Shown here one piece after another: positions 1-43,639 of a stretch of DNA of 64,000 nucleotides. Position 1 is the stretch's first letter; every line of letters begins with the position of its first letter. The notes beneath the pieces are model-generated. The model made no database searches and was not told the origin of the DNA. It worked only from the letters and a program-made list of their open reading frames with translations. A program made the position numbers and the translations under genes. Source of the DNA: Macrotis lagotis (lineage: Eukaryota; Chordata; Mammalia; Peramelemorphia; Peramelidae); assembly GCF_037893015.1 (NCBI RefSeq), contig NC_133665.1:106421937-106485936 (forward strand). Reading direction: 5' to 3'.

Positions 1-579
1 ATAGCTATTAAAAATAATAACCAGAGGGCTTGGAGGGAGATGGAGACCAGGCCTCATTCTCTTTTCATTGCACTCATCCAGGAGAAAGATGCAGCTGCTC
101 CCTATGGCCTTGAGCAGCGGGTGATATTCAGCCTTTGTAGAGCCACGCATGGATGACCCCATGGCCTCCTTTCCCACTCAACTTATGTGCCCATGTTCCT
201 GAACTGTGCTCTTGGGTACACTCAGCTGGTGAAAGGTTGCTTCTGAGGTTTGTTAATAATAATAATTGATAATTTGTTTTTCAGATGAGTCCAACTCTTC
301 ATAATCCCATTTGGGGTTTTCTTGGCAAAGATACTGGAGTGGTTTGTCATTTCCTTGTTCAGTTCATTTTAAAGATAAGAAAACTGAGGCAAACAGGGTG
401 AAGTGACTTGCCCAAAGACATAGCTAGTAAGTTTCTGAGGTCAGATCTAAACTCAGGAAGATGAGTTCTTTTGACCCCAGACCTGGTCTTCTATCTACTA
501 TACCATCTAGCTCTCTTGTTAATTTATATACAGACTTAAAAGTTTTTTTTTAAGTGCATTACAGACATTATCCCTAAAT

Positions 580-823
580 AGCTAGTTGGTACAATGGATG
601 AAACATTGGGCTTGGAGTTAGTAAATGCTGAGATTAAATCCAGTCTCAAACATTTACTAGCTGTGTGACCCTGGGCAAGTCACTTGATTTGTTGCCTGGA
701 TGCCTCAGTTTCCCAAAAAGTAAAACAAAGATAATAATAATGACTTTCAAGTCATTGTAAGATCAAATGAGATATAAGTAAAGCACTTTTCAAACCTTAA
801 GGCAATATATAAATGCTGGCTAG
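580..823 (+). repeat. MIR-type CORE-SINE
   Basis: tRNA-like head, core CTAGCTGTGTGACCCTGGGC and the typical end with AAATGAGATATAAGTAAAGC. Comparable old copies: 13852-14107 (minus), 16836-17050 (plus), 20107-20325 (plus), 48005-48262 (plus), 52785-53010 (plus), 61793-62041 (plus). Confidence 0.75.
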
Positions 824-1209
824 TAAAAAAACGTTAAAGTAGGATTTGAACTCAGGTCCTCCTGGCTTCAATTTCAGTACATTATCCACTGTCTAGAAAA
901 GACTTTGGAAAGTTCCACCTCCATCCCAGCATGAGCATAAAAGTAAGAGCTCTAGCTTCTAGAGCCCAAGCTTGTTTCCTAAACACTTCAGTCTAGGAGT
1001 CTGTTTCTCATTCTGCCTCCTTACTCTTATCTCCAAAGCCCAGAATCATAAAAGGAATTCTCATTGGGCAGGGACCAGGAAAGGCAAATGTTCTAACCCC
1101 AAAGTGCCTCAGATCAAAAGTTGGCAAGAAGCCATTTGGCTCCTAGAAGCAAGATGAGAGGGTGTGGTACAGTGGTGTCTTTGGGGACACAAAGAAAGGT
1201 GAAAAAAAA

Positions 1210-1700
1210 GGCCAAAGAGTCGAGTCTCTGTTCCCAAGGAACTAGCCGCTCCTTATCTAATGGAAGAGACTACACGCAAACTTACGTAGAGACCAGATCG
1301 AGACAGGATAAATTGGGGATAGTTTCAGAGGGAAGACATTAAAAATAAGGAGGACTAGGAAAGGATGACTGGTAGAAGAAGATAGAACTTTAGTTGAGAC
1401 TTGAAGAAAACCAGGGAAGGCAGGAAGCAGAAATGAGGAGGGAGAGAACTCCAGATTTGGGAAACAGAGAAAGTGCCAGAGACAGAGGCGCTCAAGGAAC
1501 AACAGAGGCCATTGTCACTGGATGAAGAACCCATGGAGGGGAGTAAAGTGTAAGAAGACTGGAAAGGTGAGAAAAGTCCAGGTTAGAGAGGAGCTTTGCA
1601 AGATGGAGGATTTTATAATTAATCTTAGAGGTAATAGGGAGCTACTAAAGTTTATTAGTTCCAGTTAATGGTGAGTAACATAGTTAGATACACCTTTGAG
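1210..1700 (-). repeat. L2 3' fragment, minus strand
   Basis: Read on the plus strand it shows the L2 antisense order GGATAAATTGGGGATAG, TTGAGACTTGAAGAAAACCA, GAACCCATGGAGGGGAGT and AATAGGGAGCTACTAAAGT. Further minus-strand L2 pieces lie at about 3290-3530, 12655-13180, 41190-41310 and 49035-49640. Confidence 0.65.
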
Positions 1701-1849
1701 GAGGATCATTTGGAAACTGAGGTTTATGTCTTCTGTCTTTGATTTATCAGTCTCTCCAATTGTTAAGCCGAGTTGAAACCTGTCAGTGAAGGATTTATTC
1801 ACTGTTGAGGACAAGTCTAGCCTCCGATCTTGGTTACAAACTAAACCCG

Positions 1850-1994
1850 AGGGGCAGCTAGGTGGCACAGTGGATAAAGCACTGGCCCTGGAGTCAGGAG
1901 TACCTGGGTTCGAATCCGGTCTCAGACACTTAATACTTACCTAGCTGTGTGGCCTTGGGCAAGCCATTTAACCCCATTTGCCTTGCAAAAACCC
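1850..1994 (+). repeat. Young marsupial tRNA-derived SINE with perfect target-site duplication
   Basis: Full-length copy from GGGGCAGCTAGGTGGCACAG to CTTGCAAAAACCC. It is flanked by a perfect 12-bp direct repeat AAACTAAACCCG (1838-1849 and 1995-2006), so insertion by LINE machinery is recent. Confidence 0.9.
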
Positions 1995-4156
1995 AAACTA
2001 AACCCGGATCCTACCAACGGACTCTCAAAATGCCAGTGATCATACAAGGGAAGGGTTTCAACCAGGGAATGTGGATGATTCAACACATTCCACTCTTTCT
2101 ATTGGAGTTCAGACCCCATACCTTACTGACAAAGAGTTGGAGGGCTTCTTATAGCCCTTAACTGGGACAATGCCCTTTGGCCAACTAGGATAATAGAAAC
2201 AGAATTTTCCAGCTGGGAAGAACCTTAGAGATCAAATGACCTAATGCTTTCATTTTACAGATGGGGAAACTGAAAAAGAAAAGGACCAAACTAAAGTTTT
2301 CTTTCTCCTGGTTTCTTACTTACTGCCAATCAAAGCAGATTTAGATGGAAGAAACCCAAAGTCAAGAAAGTCAGCAAAGTATGAGGTGAGAGGATGGGAG
2401 AAAGGCACTCTTGATCCCGGGACATTGCTTCTACCCAGGCAGCCTTTGAGAAACTTAGCCAGGCTGTGCCAGGGATGAGAGAACCAGGGGCCCCAGCCTA
2501 GCAGGAGATGTTTTAAAAGGGAATAGTAGACTTTCTGAAATAGATCTGGTCTGGAGATGGGGTGAGCAGGATGAAGGGAAGAGGAGGAGAGCTTCTGCTT
2601 TTTACATTTTCCAGTTTCCGCCTTCTCTGCTTCATCAGTCAGCCTGAGAACCTCCCTCCCCCATTCCTCCAGCAGCCCCTTCTGGGGAAAGCAACCATTC
2701 ATGGGCCCCCAGTCCCCGCCTGGCCTGCTGTGCTGATGGCCTTGAGTCTGGTATAAATAGAAGTCTGAATGCCTTGGTTACAATGGATGGCTCACCCTCA
2801 CCCTCCTCCTTCCTCTTCCAGGGCCCCCCCTCCCAGCCTCCCTTCCCCCAACCTCAGCTGAGACACTGTGTGGACAGAACTGGGGGATGGTGTCTAGGCT
2901 AGGGAACCACAGGCATGTTCAGATTTAGCCTCAGGAGGAGGGCCGATAGAAGACATCCTATGGGCCTAAGATCCAGAATCCCAAAGTATCAGTGGGAGGA
3001 GGCACAAAGAACAATTTCTGTCAAAGGTGGAAGTATTGACTTTACAGATTCTCTATCCACATCCTGACTTCAGTGAAAGAAAATGGAACCGAAAAGGGTT
3101 TGTTCAAGGTCACCCAAGTCCAAAGCCATTCTTATTTCCAGCTTTCTCCTAGGCTCTCTTCTCTTTCACGTGTCCACAGCCTTCTTGTTGGGGAGAAGGC
3201 AGTTCCTGAGCTGCTTCATCCTAAGAAGTGGTCAAATGAACGAGAGGAGGCAATTCCATGGAATCGCTGAGGATGTAAAGAAAGGAAAAAAAGCCAAACA
3301 AACAAAAAACCAGTCTTGGCTCCCAAGGAGAACATAATTTAATGGCAGAAACATTTGGACAAATATATACAGACAAGGTAGATATGGGATAAATTGGAGA
3401 TGATCTCAGAGGGAAGACACTCAAGTTAAGGAAGAATGGGGAAAGATTATTCTTACAGAAGGTGGGACTCCAGAACAGTCTGTATTTTCAAAGAAAGGCC
3501 AAGGAAGGGCATTGCTTAACCTCAAATGAATGAAACTATAATGGTGGAAATTCAGGCAGCAGTAAGAGGAGATATTTGGGCTAGGAAGGATTCTTAAGCA
3601 CCCTCTAGAGCCAACTTCTCCCCAGCCTGGCTGGATTGTAAAGTGGTTTCAAAAGAAATTAAGTGGTGGTTACAACCAAAGGATACTTTCTCCTTGACTC
3701 ATACTCCCTTCTCCTATCAGGGACAGGAAGGGTGCAGTTGGGGCCTGGACTTTACCCTAATCCTCTGTAGGTACTGGAGTTGGTGACTGATACTTCTGTG
3801 TCTCTATTTTCACATCATTTGAAAAGGATCATGCCCCTATTCTTTCCTCAGAGGGAAGGAGAGGATGGATGACCTTCCCTTTCCCTTATCAACCAGGAGG
3901 ATTATAAGCAAGGAGCCAGGGCTCCTGAATAGAGACAGCAGCCTTGAAGGTTCTTGAAATATTTTGTTTGCATTTCTCCCTGAGCACCAAGAACCAGGGA
4001 GCCAACCACAGGTTAGGCCAGGGGCTCTATATGTAGGCCCTGCTTGCTCTTTACTCAGTTTCCCTGAGCTGCCCAGCCTGGGTTCCCAGGCACTCAGATT
4101 CAGGCTGTCCTCTCAATTTGTCCTGATTCAGATGTCACCCAGCCTGACAGCAGCTA

Positions 4157-36848
<32,692 letters not shown>

Positions 36849-37560
36849 AGCAGGCGGCCGGGGACTATCAGTTGGGCCTAGGAGCAGGTGCGGTAGGGAG
36901 CATCTTAGCTGAGCTAGAGAAATGAGGAGGGATCAGCAAAGAGAATCGGCCTTTCTAGAAAGGGATCACTAGGGCAGGATCCACCCCCTCCAGCTTTCCC
37001 CCCTTCCCAGCTCGGTCAGACGGTGGTGGCTTGGTTCAGGACTTGGGTTACGGCAGATTCTTCGTTAGAAAAGGACCCCATAGTGCAGAGTCCAGGGTGG
37101 GGGGGCTTAGGAGTGTCCCCAAGATTCCTCCCCAAAGCTGATCTAGCCCTGAGTGTCAGAGGACTCAGCTTTCCCTCCCTCTGCCCTCCCCCCTCCATTT
37201 CCAAGAAATGGGTCCCTTGGAACCTTACCTGGGGTGGGGGGGCTGAGGCTGGGGCTGAGGCAGCCAGCCAGAAACAAGGGGAGGCCGTGAGGGTCAGTAT
37301 CCCCCAGGCGGGTGCGCTCAGAGCCCTCTCACCTGTGGCTTCCTCAACTGGCAGAATAAGGCAAGACTGGCCCTGCAGGCGGGGTTGAGGGGCTGAGCCC
37401 AGCCCGGGAGGGCAGGAGGGGGCGGAGCCCAGGGGAGGGGCCACGCCCTGGGCCGGGCTCCCCAGTCTCCGCCCCACTTCCCCTGCAGGAGCCCCGAGGC
37501 CGGACAGAGGCCGGTCCTCCGGCCGGCCCAGATAAACAGTGGGGAGGGTACCAGGCTCAG
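36849..37560 (-). promoter_or_regulatory. MST1R: MST1R 5' UTR and GC-rich TATA-less promoter region
   Basis: Directly upstream of the MST1R start codon. GC-rich and richer in CpG than the rest of the window, especially 37290-37540. Sp1-type boxes are visible at 37420-37425 (GGGCGG) and 37469-37474 (CCGCCC). I see no TATA box at a useful position. Human RON is known to use a GC-rich Sp1-driven promoter, so this fits, but the transcription start cannot be set by eye. Confidence 0.65.
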
Positions 37561-37719
37561 AGCCTGCTGCGGATGCCGGGAACCGGGTTCAGGGGCTTTC
37601 TTCCACTGGGACAGAGACCCAGAATCACCCCCCCCCCCAGGGCAGCCCGTTAGAGACTGTCTAGACTGCTGGATCCGGGCTCAAAAGACTTGGGTTCAAA
37701 GTCTTTTACCTTCACTTTT

Positions 37720-37975
37720 TTAATAAAGAAAAGTGTCATATACTACAGAATTTTGCAATCTCTAGTGTTTTGTTTTCTCCTCAAGGATATGATTTCTCCC
37801 CACACACATTCAATTTCGATCAATGTACAATGTAAAAATTACCAGACTGCCTTCTGTGGGGGGATGGGAGGGAAGGGAAGGTGGGGGAAAGATTGTAAAA
37901 TTCAAAACCTTACAGCAAATGATGGGTAGAAATTACTGTTGTATATAATTGGAAAACAAATAAAATATTAATCAA
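37720..37975 (+). repeat. L1 3' UTR fragment upstream of MST1R
   Basis: GATATGATTTCTCCCCACAC, CTGCCTTCTGTGGGGGGATG and an A-rich end: same 3' UTR as the copy at 26166. Confidence 0.78.
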
Positions 37976-38571
37976 CAAAGACTTGGGTTCAAATCCTGTC
38001 CCCATCTGCTCACTGTGACCTTGGTCAACTCCTTGGTGACTTGGTTTCTTCATCTGTAAAACTGATGCGATTGGGATTAGATGATCACTGGGTTCCCTTC
38101 CAGACCTAATTCTTAGACCCATTAGGGGAGGAAGTCGTAGGATTGTACCATTCCTCTCCTGCCCAAACTCCTCAAAGGAGTCAGAGTCCAAATCTGACTC
38201 CCTTTAAGAAGAAAGGGAGGGCACTGCTCTAGGAGCAGGCTTGAGAGAGCAGTGAAAATGGGACAGGGAGAGAGATTGGGGCTATTGCTCCCCAAAAGGA
38301 CAATGAGAACCCTGGGAATTAGGGTCTAAGGTCACACTTCAGAGTCACAGAATGTCAGAGCTGGAAGAGACTTTAGGGAACAGAAGATCACAGACAGAAG
38401 GGAACTTCAAGGTCAGCTTTTCCAAGTCCCTTCATTTTACATAAAAGGAAACTGAGGTTCAAGGAGGTTATGGGATCTGTCCCATCCAAAGACTGGACAA
38501 AGATGTTGCTGATCTAGGTGACAACACTTCAGAGTAAAATCCAAATCAGATTAAAATGTAGTTACTATCTG

Positions 38572-38576
<5 letters not shown>

Positions 38577-38615
<39 letters not shown>
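38577..38615 (+). repeat. AC microsatellite, intergenic
   Basis: (AC)19 uninterrupted. Other intergenic dinucleotide tracts: (AC)n 40577-40606, (TG)n 42234-42257, (AG)n 45591-45637. Confidence 0.95.
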
Positions 38616-38617
<2 letters not shown>

Positions 38618-39349
38618 GGTTTTCTAAGTCAATATGGAGCCCATAAGGATCCCTATGTGTTGTTTAGCGGTTCCTGTTTTTATTTGAGTTTGATGCCCCT
38701 GTAGTGGAGAGTCAGAATTTAATCTCTGCTCTTTTGATGCTGCCTGTATTGTCCCCTTCCTGAACATCCTCAAACAATCCTTTGAGAGCTCACCTATATG
38801 GAAAATGGAGTAGGAGTCGGAGAGAATGTGACCCAGGCACCTGCCCCACCGTGTGGAAGATGGGTCTCTTGGCCTGAAGGGGAGAAATCACATGTTCATC
38901 AAGAACGGATCATACGGGGCAGAGAGTGAGTTAATCTTAGCAGGGAAGAATGGCTGGCATCATGGTGTCCAGAAAGTGTATGTATGTATGTATGTGTATG
39001 TTAGTAGAGACAGCCCAGATGGGGAGGGCAAGATAGATACCAATAGGGCACGTTCAAGTCCCACCTCAATCAACCTGACCTGAAGACCTCAGAGACAGGT
39101 CTGTAGAAGCAAAATCCTGGCCCAGTGAAGTAAAGGGGTCCTGTCAGAGGAAAAACAGAAGCAAAAAGCAAAAATGAGCACCCCCCCCAAAAAAAAACAC
39201 TAAAGATTGGTGGACTAACAGAAGGTTGGTCCATGTGACTCCATGATGAAGAAAAAAGGTAGGGGAAGCCTCAGGAACTCTGAGGTCACCTCTTCTCAAA
39301 CTGCTTGAGATAGGGCAGCAGAGCAGATCAGGGCTGAAAGTGGGTAAGT

Positions 39350-39795
39350 ATGATAGGAGGGAGGAGGGGGAGGGGGAGGGAGATGTAGAGGAGGGAAGTG
39401 AAGGAGGAAGGTGGAGGAGGAGGAAGGTGGTTGAGGAGAGAGAGAGGTAGTGGAGGAGGGAGAAGGGGTGGAGGGGGTGAAGGAAGCTTTAGGAGCTCTG
39501 GGATCATCTCTTATCAACCTGCTTGAGAAGGGGGGAGGTGGAGGAGGGAGGTGGAAGAGGAGGGAGGTGGAAGAGGAGGGAGGTGGAGGAGGAGGGAGGT
39601 GGAGGGAGGTGGAGGAGGAGGGAGGTGGAGGGAGGTGGAGGAGGAGGGAGGAGGAGGGAGGTGGAAGGAGGTGGAGGAGGAGGGAGGTGGAAGGAGGTGG
39701 AGGAGGAGGGAGGTGGAAGGAGGTGGAGGAGGAGGGAGGTGGAAGGAGGTGGAGGAGGAGGGAGGTGGAAGGAGGTGGAGGAGGAGGGAGGTGGC
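39350..39795 (+). repeat. GGA-rich minisatellite with 26-bp period
   Basis: Almost pure purine. From about 39661 to 39790 a 26-bp unit (GAGGAGGAGG, GAGGTGGAAG, GAGGTG) repeats five times nearly unchanged; the left part is less regular. All frames stay open simply because of the base composition. Confidence 0.93.
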
Positions 39796-39979
39796 GAGAA
39801 CCCCAGGCTGGGAGTCTAGAAACCTGGGTTCTAATCCTATGTCTTCTGCAGTGCAGCTGTCTGATTTTGTTCTGCAGTCCCTGTGTGTCTCTGCCTTGGT
39901 TCTCTCTCCATATCTCCTTGTCTCTTTCTATCTCTGTTTCTTTTTCTATCTTTGCATCTGTATCAGCAAGAGCAGTTGG

Positions 39980-40215
39980 CAGGCTTGGCCCAGGGGATAC
40001 AGATTTTCAATTTCCGCAGCTGAACGCCCCCCTCATTTGGCCGCCTTCCTGATTGGGGGGGGAGTTGGCTCCTATCATTCCCTCCCCCCCTCCTCATGGC
40101 TCACGTGTCCTCTACCACCACCAAAGCCAACAGCCCTGAGGGTGCCGGGAAGCTGACATTGTGTGCCGTCATGTCACATGGGTTCCCTGAAGGAGAATTT
40201 GCTTCTTCCCAGGCG
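39980..40215. promoter_or_regulatory. Non-repetitive GC-rich block with E-boxes, candidate regulatory element
   Basis: Stands out from the repeats around it. Contains CACGTG (40102-40107), an inverted CCAAT box (ATTGG near 40052) and GTCACATGGG near 40175. No coding match. Function is a guess. Confidence 0.3.
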
Positions 40216-40574
40216 CACGCCTCACCCACATACACATGTGTATGAACACATAATCACATGTGCAAACAGAGGTAGACCCCTAGGTTCCTAGATATACTGA
40301 CATGCTATGCACATGTATATTCATATGCATGAATGCACATATATAATATTAGGAGCTCACGGTTTTAGTGTGTGCTAAGATTTGCATAACATTTTCCTAA
40401 CTATAATGTGACATAGATATCACAGATATTATCTACATTTTATAAATGGGGGAACTGAGGCTTGGGATACTGAGCTTCCAAGATCATTTTATTAGTGGCC
40501 ATCAAAGTCAGGATTCAAACCCACTTCCCTTTTGACACCACACCTAACATTCTAATGTATACTGTCTCCCATGT

Positions 40575-40608
<34 letters not shown>

Positions 40609-42628
40609 TGGAGCACACAAATTGATTATTTAGTCTGGGAACTCCTCTCAGCTCCACTTCTCCCACCTGCCATGTGGAGTCAACTAGGTGCCTGGGGAGT
40701 TGGGAAGGGGAGCCCAGAAGCAGGGCTCTAGGGACTTAGTTTCATCTCTAACTTCTTACCTTAGTTTACCCATCTCTAAAATGTGAAGAACCTGTGCTCC
40801 TCAATGCCTATTGCCAAATTTTGGGAATGAAAGGGATTCAGATTAGGTTTTGGGTGGAGTAGATAAAAAGCTACTAGAAGGGCAGAATCTGAGACTCTCA
40901 GTTCTATCCCCCAAGATGTCCAGCCAGAGAATCCAGAGTGGGAACACTCTCAGAACAACCTCCTTGTTAGGTTGACCTTGGTTTCCCCCTCTGCCCTCTG
41001 TCTATAAAAGAGGTACAAAGAGAAGGCAAAGAGAAGAGGGGGTGAGGACTCTCTCAGGGTGAAAGGATTAATTGATGAGGATAAAGATGTAGGGGTGAGG
41101 CCTGGAGAGAGAGTCTCTTTTATTTGAAGTCAAAAGACCTATGCTTGAATCTGAACCCTGCCCCTCCCTTTATGATATTGGCCAAGTCAGACAGAATTTA
41201 TTAAGCACCTACTATCCAAGTCAAGCATTGGGCTAAACACTGATGATACAAAGAAATGCAAAAGCAGACCCAAACCAGATCCTGCTCTCAAGGAACCTCT
41301 CTGGCTCCCAGTTTCCTCAGGGAAAAAAAAAGGAGAGAGGTTGATTTACATTGGAGTTGTTAAGCTTTGTGTCAGTGACCTCCCTGGCAGTCTGGTGAAA
41401 TCAATGGACTCCTCCTCAGAACACAGTAAAGAAATTACTTTATAAAACAAAATGCATAAGATTACAAAGAAAACTGCATTGAAAAGTTATCAAAATATTT
41501 CTTTAAAAACAAGTTTCTGATCCTCAACTTAAGAACCCCCCACCCTTGATTTGCTAAAACCCCTTCTAACTATTCTATGATTCCTACTGATTTGCCTTCT
41601 TCAAGAATGACATATTTTCTAGGGAGAATTCCTAGGGAGAAGACGAAGGAAAGCCAGGATCCTGTTCTGTTTGGTTTGGGGGTGAGTGGGGGATGAGGAA
41701 AGGCAGAATTGCTAATCTCTTCCGGTAGAATTCATGTTGCATAGTAGAAAGAACCTTGTTCCTGGAATCTCCCCAGAATGAGTTAGCTGTGTGACATTGG
41801 ATAAGTTCCTACCCCTCTCTGAGATGCCTTTTCCCTTATCTGTAAATAGTAGGGCATGGTGTTCAGATTGACATAAAGAATCTCACTGAGGTTTATTCCA
41901 ATTCTAACAAGTCTGTCAGCTCTCCCCCCTCCCTTCCCACTCCCACTCAGCATCAATTCAATTATGAACTCAAGGGACTCTTAACATCCTCCTTGGTTAA
42001 AGAGGGCCAGAAGCAGAGATGGTCCAGCTGTTCCCCTTACCCAGAACTCCAGAATCAGGGGCTCTTAGCCTTTGGTTTTATTAATATTTCTGATTGACTT
42101 CTCCCAGGCAGGACTGCTGATCTCCCATTCACATGCATCCATCCCTGCAACAGCCTTTCCTCTTCCTTAAAGAGTCCAGAGGATAGTTTCCCAAAACATA
42201 CCCTACAAGAGGGTGTGTGAATATATATGTATTTGTGTGTGTGTGTGTGTGTGTGTGCAGGATTAGGACTTGAATATTCTACTCATTTTCATTATCCTCT
42301 GAGACTCAATTTTTCCATCTGTAGAATAGGTGACATTTCTTCATGAATAGAATTGGGGGTGAGGTGGGAGTGGGAGGAGTCTCTGAGGAAAATGGTTTCA
42401 AATTCCAGGGACAGAACACAGAACACAGCTCAAATTGTGTAGGTTGGGAGTGGGGAGAGGGAATTAGTCCTATTCAGGCTTCCTCCTTAAATTACTCCTC
42501 CCTCCTAAATATCACAGAATGCTGCCTTCCTCATGGCCTTGCTCCCTAGAATTACACATTCCATTTCCTCAACACTGAGGCATTTAAACTCTCCCAGCTG
42601 CCCAAGTGTTTTATATGTATTTATGCAG

Positions 42629-42752
42629 AGTCCCAAAAGTCTTGGTGCGGTTTTAAGCTATTATTAAAGCTGCTTTAATAGCTTAAAACTATACCTTTAG
42701 TTTTAAGCTATTAAAGTTTTAATAGTTTAAAACTGTACTGAGATTTTTGAGG
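42629..42752. mobile_element. Mariner-like MITE hairpin, doubled
   Basis: Starts GTCCCAAAAGTCTTGGTGC and ends with its diverged complement ACTGTACTGAGATTTTTGAG. Between them TTTTAAGCTATTA and its complement TAATAGCTTAAAA appear twice, so two hairpins lie nested or in tandem. A single end of the same type lies at about 53568-53606. Confidence 0.6.
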
Positions 42753-43386
42753 TATTATATATTTAGAAATTTATATTATTTGCTATTGGGATTGTGTATT
42801 CCCATCTCAGAACAGGAGTTACCAGAGGAAAGGATTACATCTATCACCCTATCATAGCTCACAACCCAGGGGTTCTCTAAAGAGCAATCTCAAGTCCAGG
42901 GGGCATGTCCTGACCAGACTTTGTAAGTACCTCAGTTTTACCTTCTGCAGGTGGGAAGGGCCCCTTTCTGTCTTCCCAAAGGATGTCAGGTGTACAGAGG
43001 ATTGTCCCTGGGGAGATTAAAAGTTAACCTTGCCCAAAGCCATCACCTACAAAATCCTTGTATTGTCGGCTAGCCTGTTCATCCAGTTCAAAAGCTGGGA
43101 GAGCTAATAACAATACCTGCTAGCTGGTATTTCTGTACTACTTAAAGACCAGCATAACACTTTACATACATTATCTCATTTGACCCACATCAGAACAACC
43201 CTGGGAAGCTGATGTTACCCTCAGACCTCAAGCAGATGAGATCAAGGAAGGGTGGCAGAAGTCTGTGACACCAGTGTGGAGGCTTAACCGGAGTCCACTT
43301 GCCTGAAGCTGCAGCAGTTAAGGGAGCTCTTAGTTCAACAACAGTAAGGGGGGTAGGACAACTTGCTCAGAAAGAGATTACAGGAG

Positions 43387-43530
43387 GGAACAATTAGGTG
43401 ACCCAATGGAGAGAGGTACAGATTCTGGAATCAGGAGCACCTGAGTTCAAATTTGACCTCAGACCCTTGATACTTACCAGGTGTGTGATTTTGGGTAAGT
43501 TACCCCATTGTCCCACAAAAAACAAAAAAA
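43387..43530 (+). repeat. Diverged marsupial SINE
   Basis: Matches the family over GAATCAGGAGCACCTGAGTT and its A-rich end, with many differences. Confidence 0.75.
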
Positions 43531-43639
43531 ATAGAAAAAGAAAGATTATAGAGGACCCTTTGCTGACACTGGATTCAGCTGGCACTGGCTGGCAATTCTA
43601 TCAAAGCATAGAGGAATACTAGTCCTTGTAATTGCAAGG

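Larger units (their letters stand above)
1..4156. other. Region downstream of MST1R, no gene recognised
   Basis: Holds a minus-strand SINE with an RTE-like end (about 275-517), a plus-strand MIR/CORE-SINE (about 580-823), minus-strand L2 pieces (about 1210-1700 and 3290-3530), a young SINE (1850-1994) and a non-repetitive GC-rich block at about 2400-2900. The MST1R 3' UTR must end somewhere in the right part; a minus-strand ATTAAA at 3338-3343 is possible but unconvincing. Confidence 0.5.
37976..43386. other. Intergenic sequence between MST1R and MON1A, left part
   Basis: Apart from the minisatellite (39350-39795), the E-box block, microsatellites, an L2 piece at 41190-41310 and the MITE, it is mostly unassigned non-coding sequence. 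CR1/MIR fragments are present at about 38340-38520 and 40420-40520. Confidence 0.5.

Noticed and set aside
2316-2702. Minus-strand open frame of 128 codons downstream of MST1R
   Set aside because: No similarity to a protein I know, no splice or promoter support; likely chance in GC-rich DNA.
37016-37477. Open frames of 121-153 codons in the GC-rich block before MST1R
   Set aside because: Typical of GC-rich promoters; no conserved peptide, no link to exon 1 in frame.
39450-40156. Two plus-strand open frames of about 200 codons over the GGA minisatellite
   Set aside because: They are open only because purine-only repeats lack stops; the Glu/Gly/Arg-rich peptides have no recognisable domain and the frames drift with the 26-bp unit.
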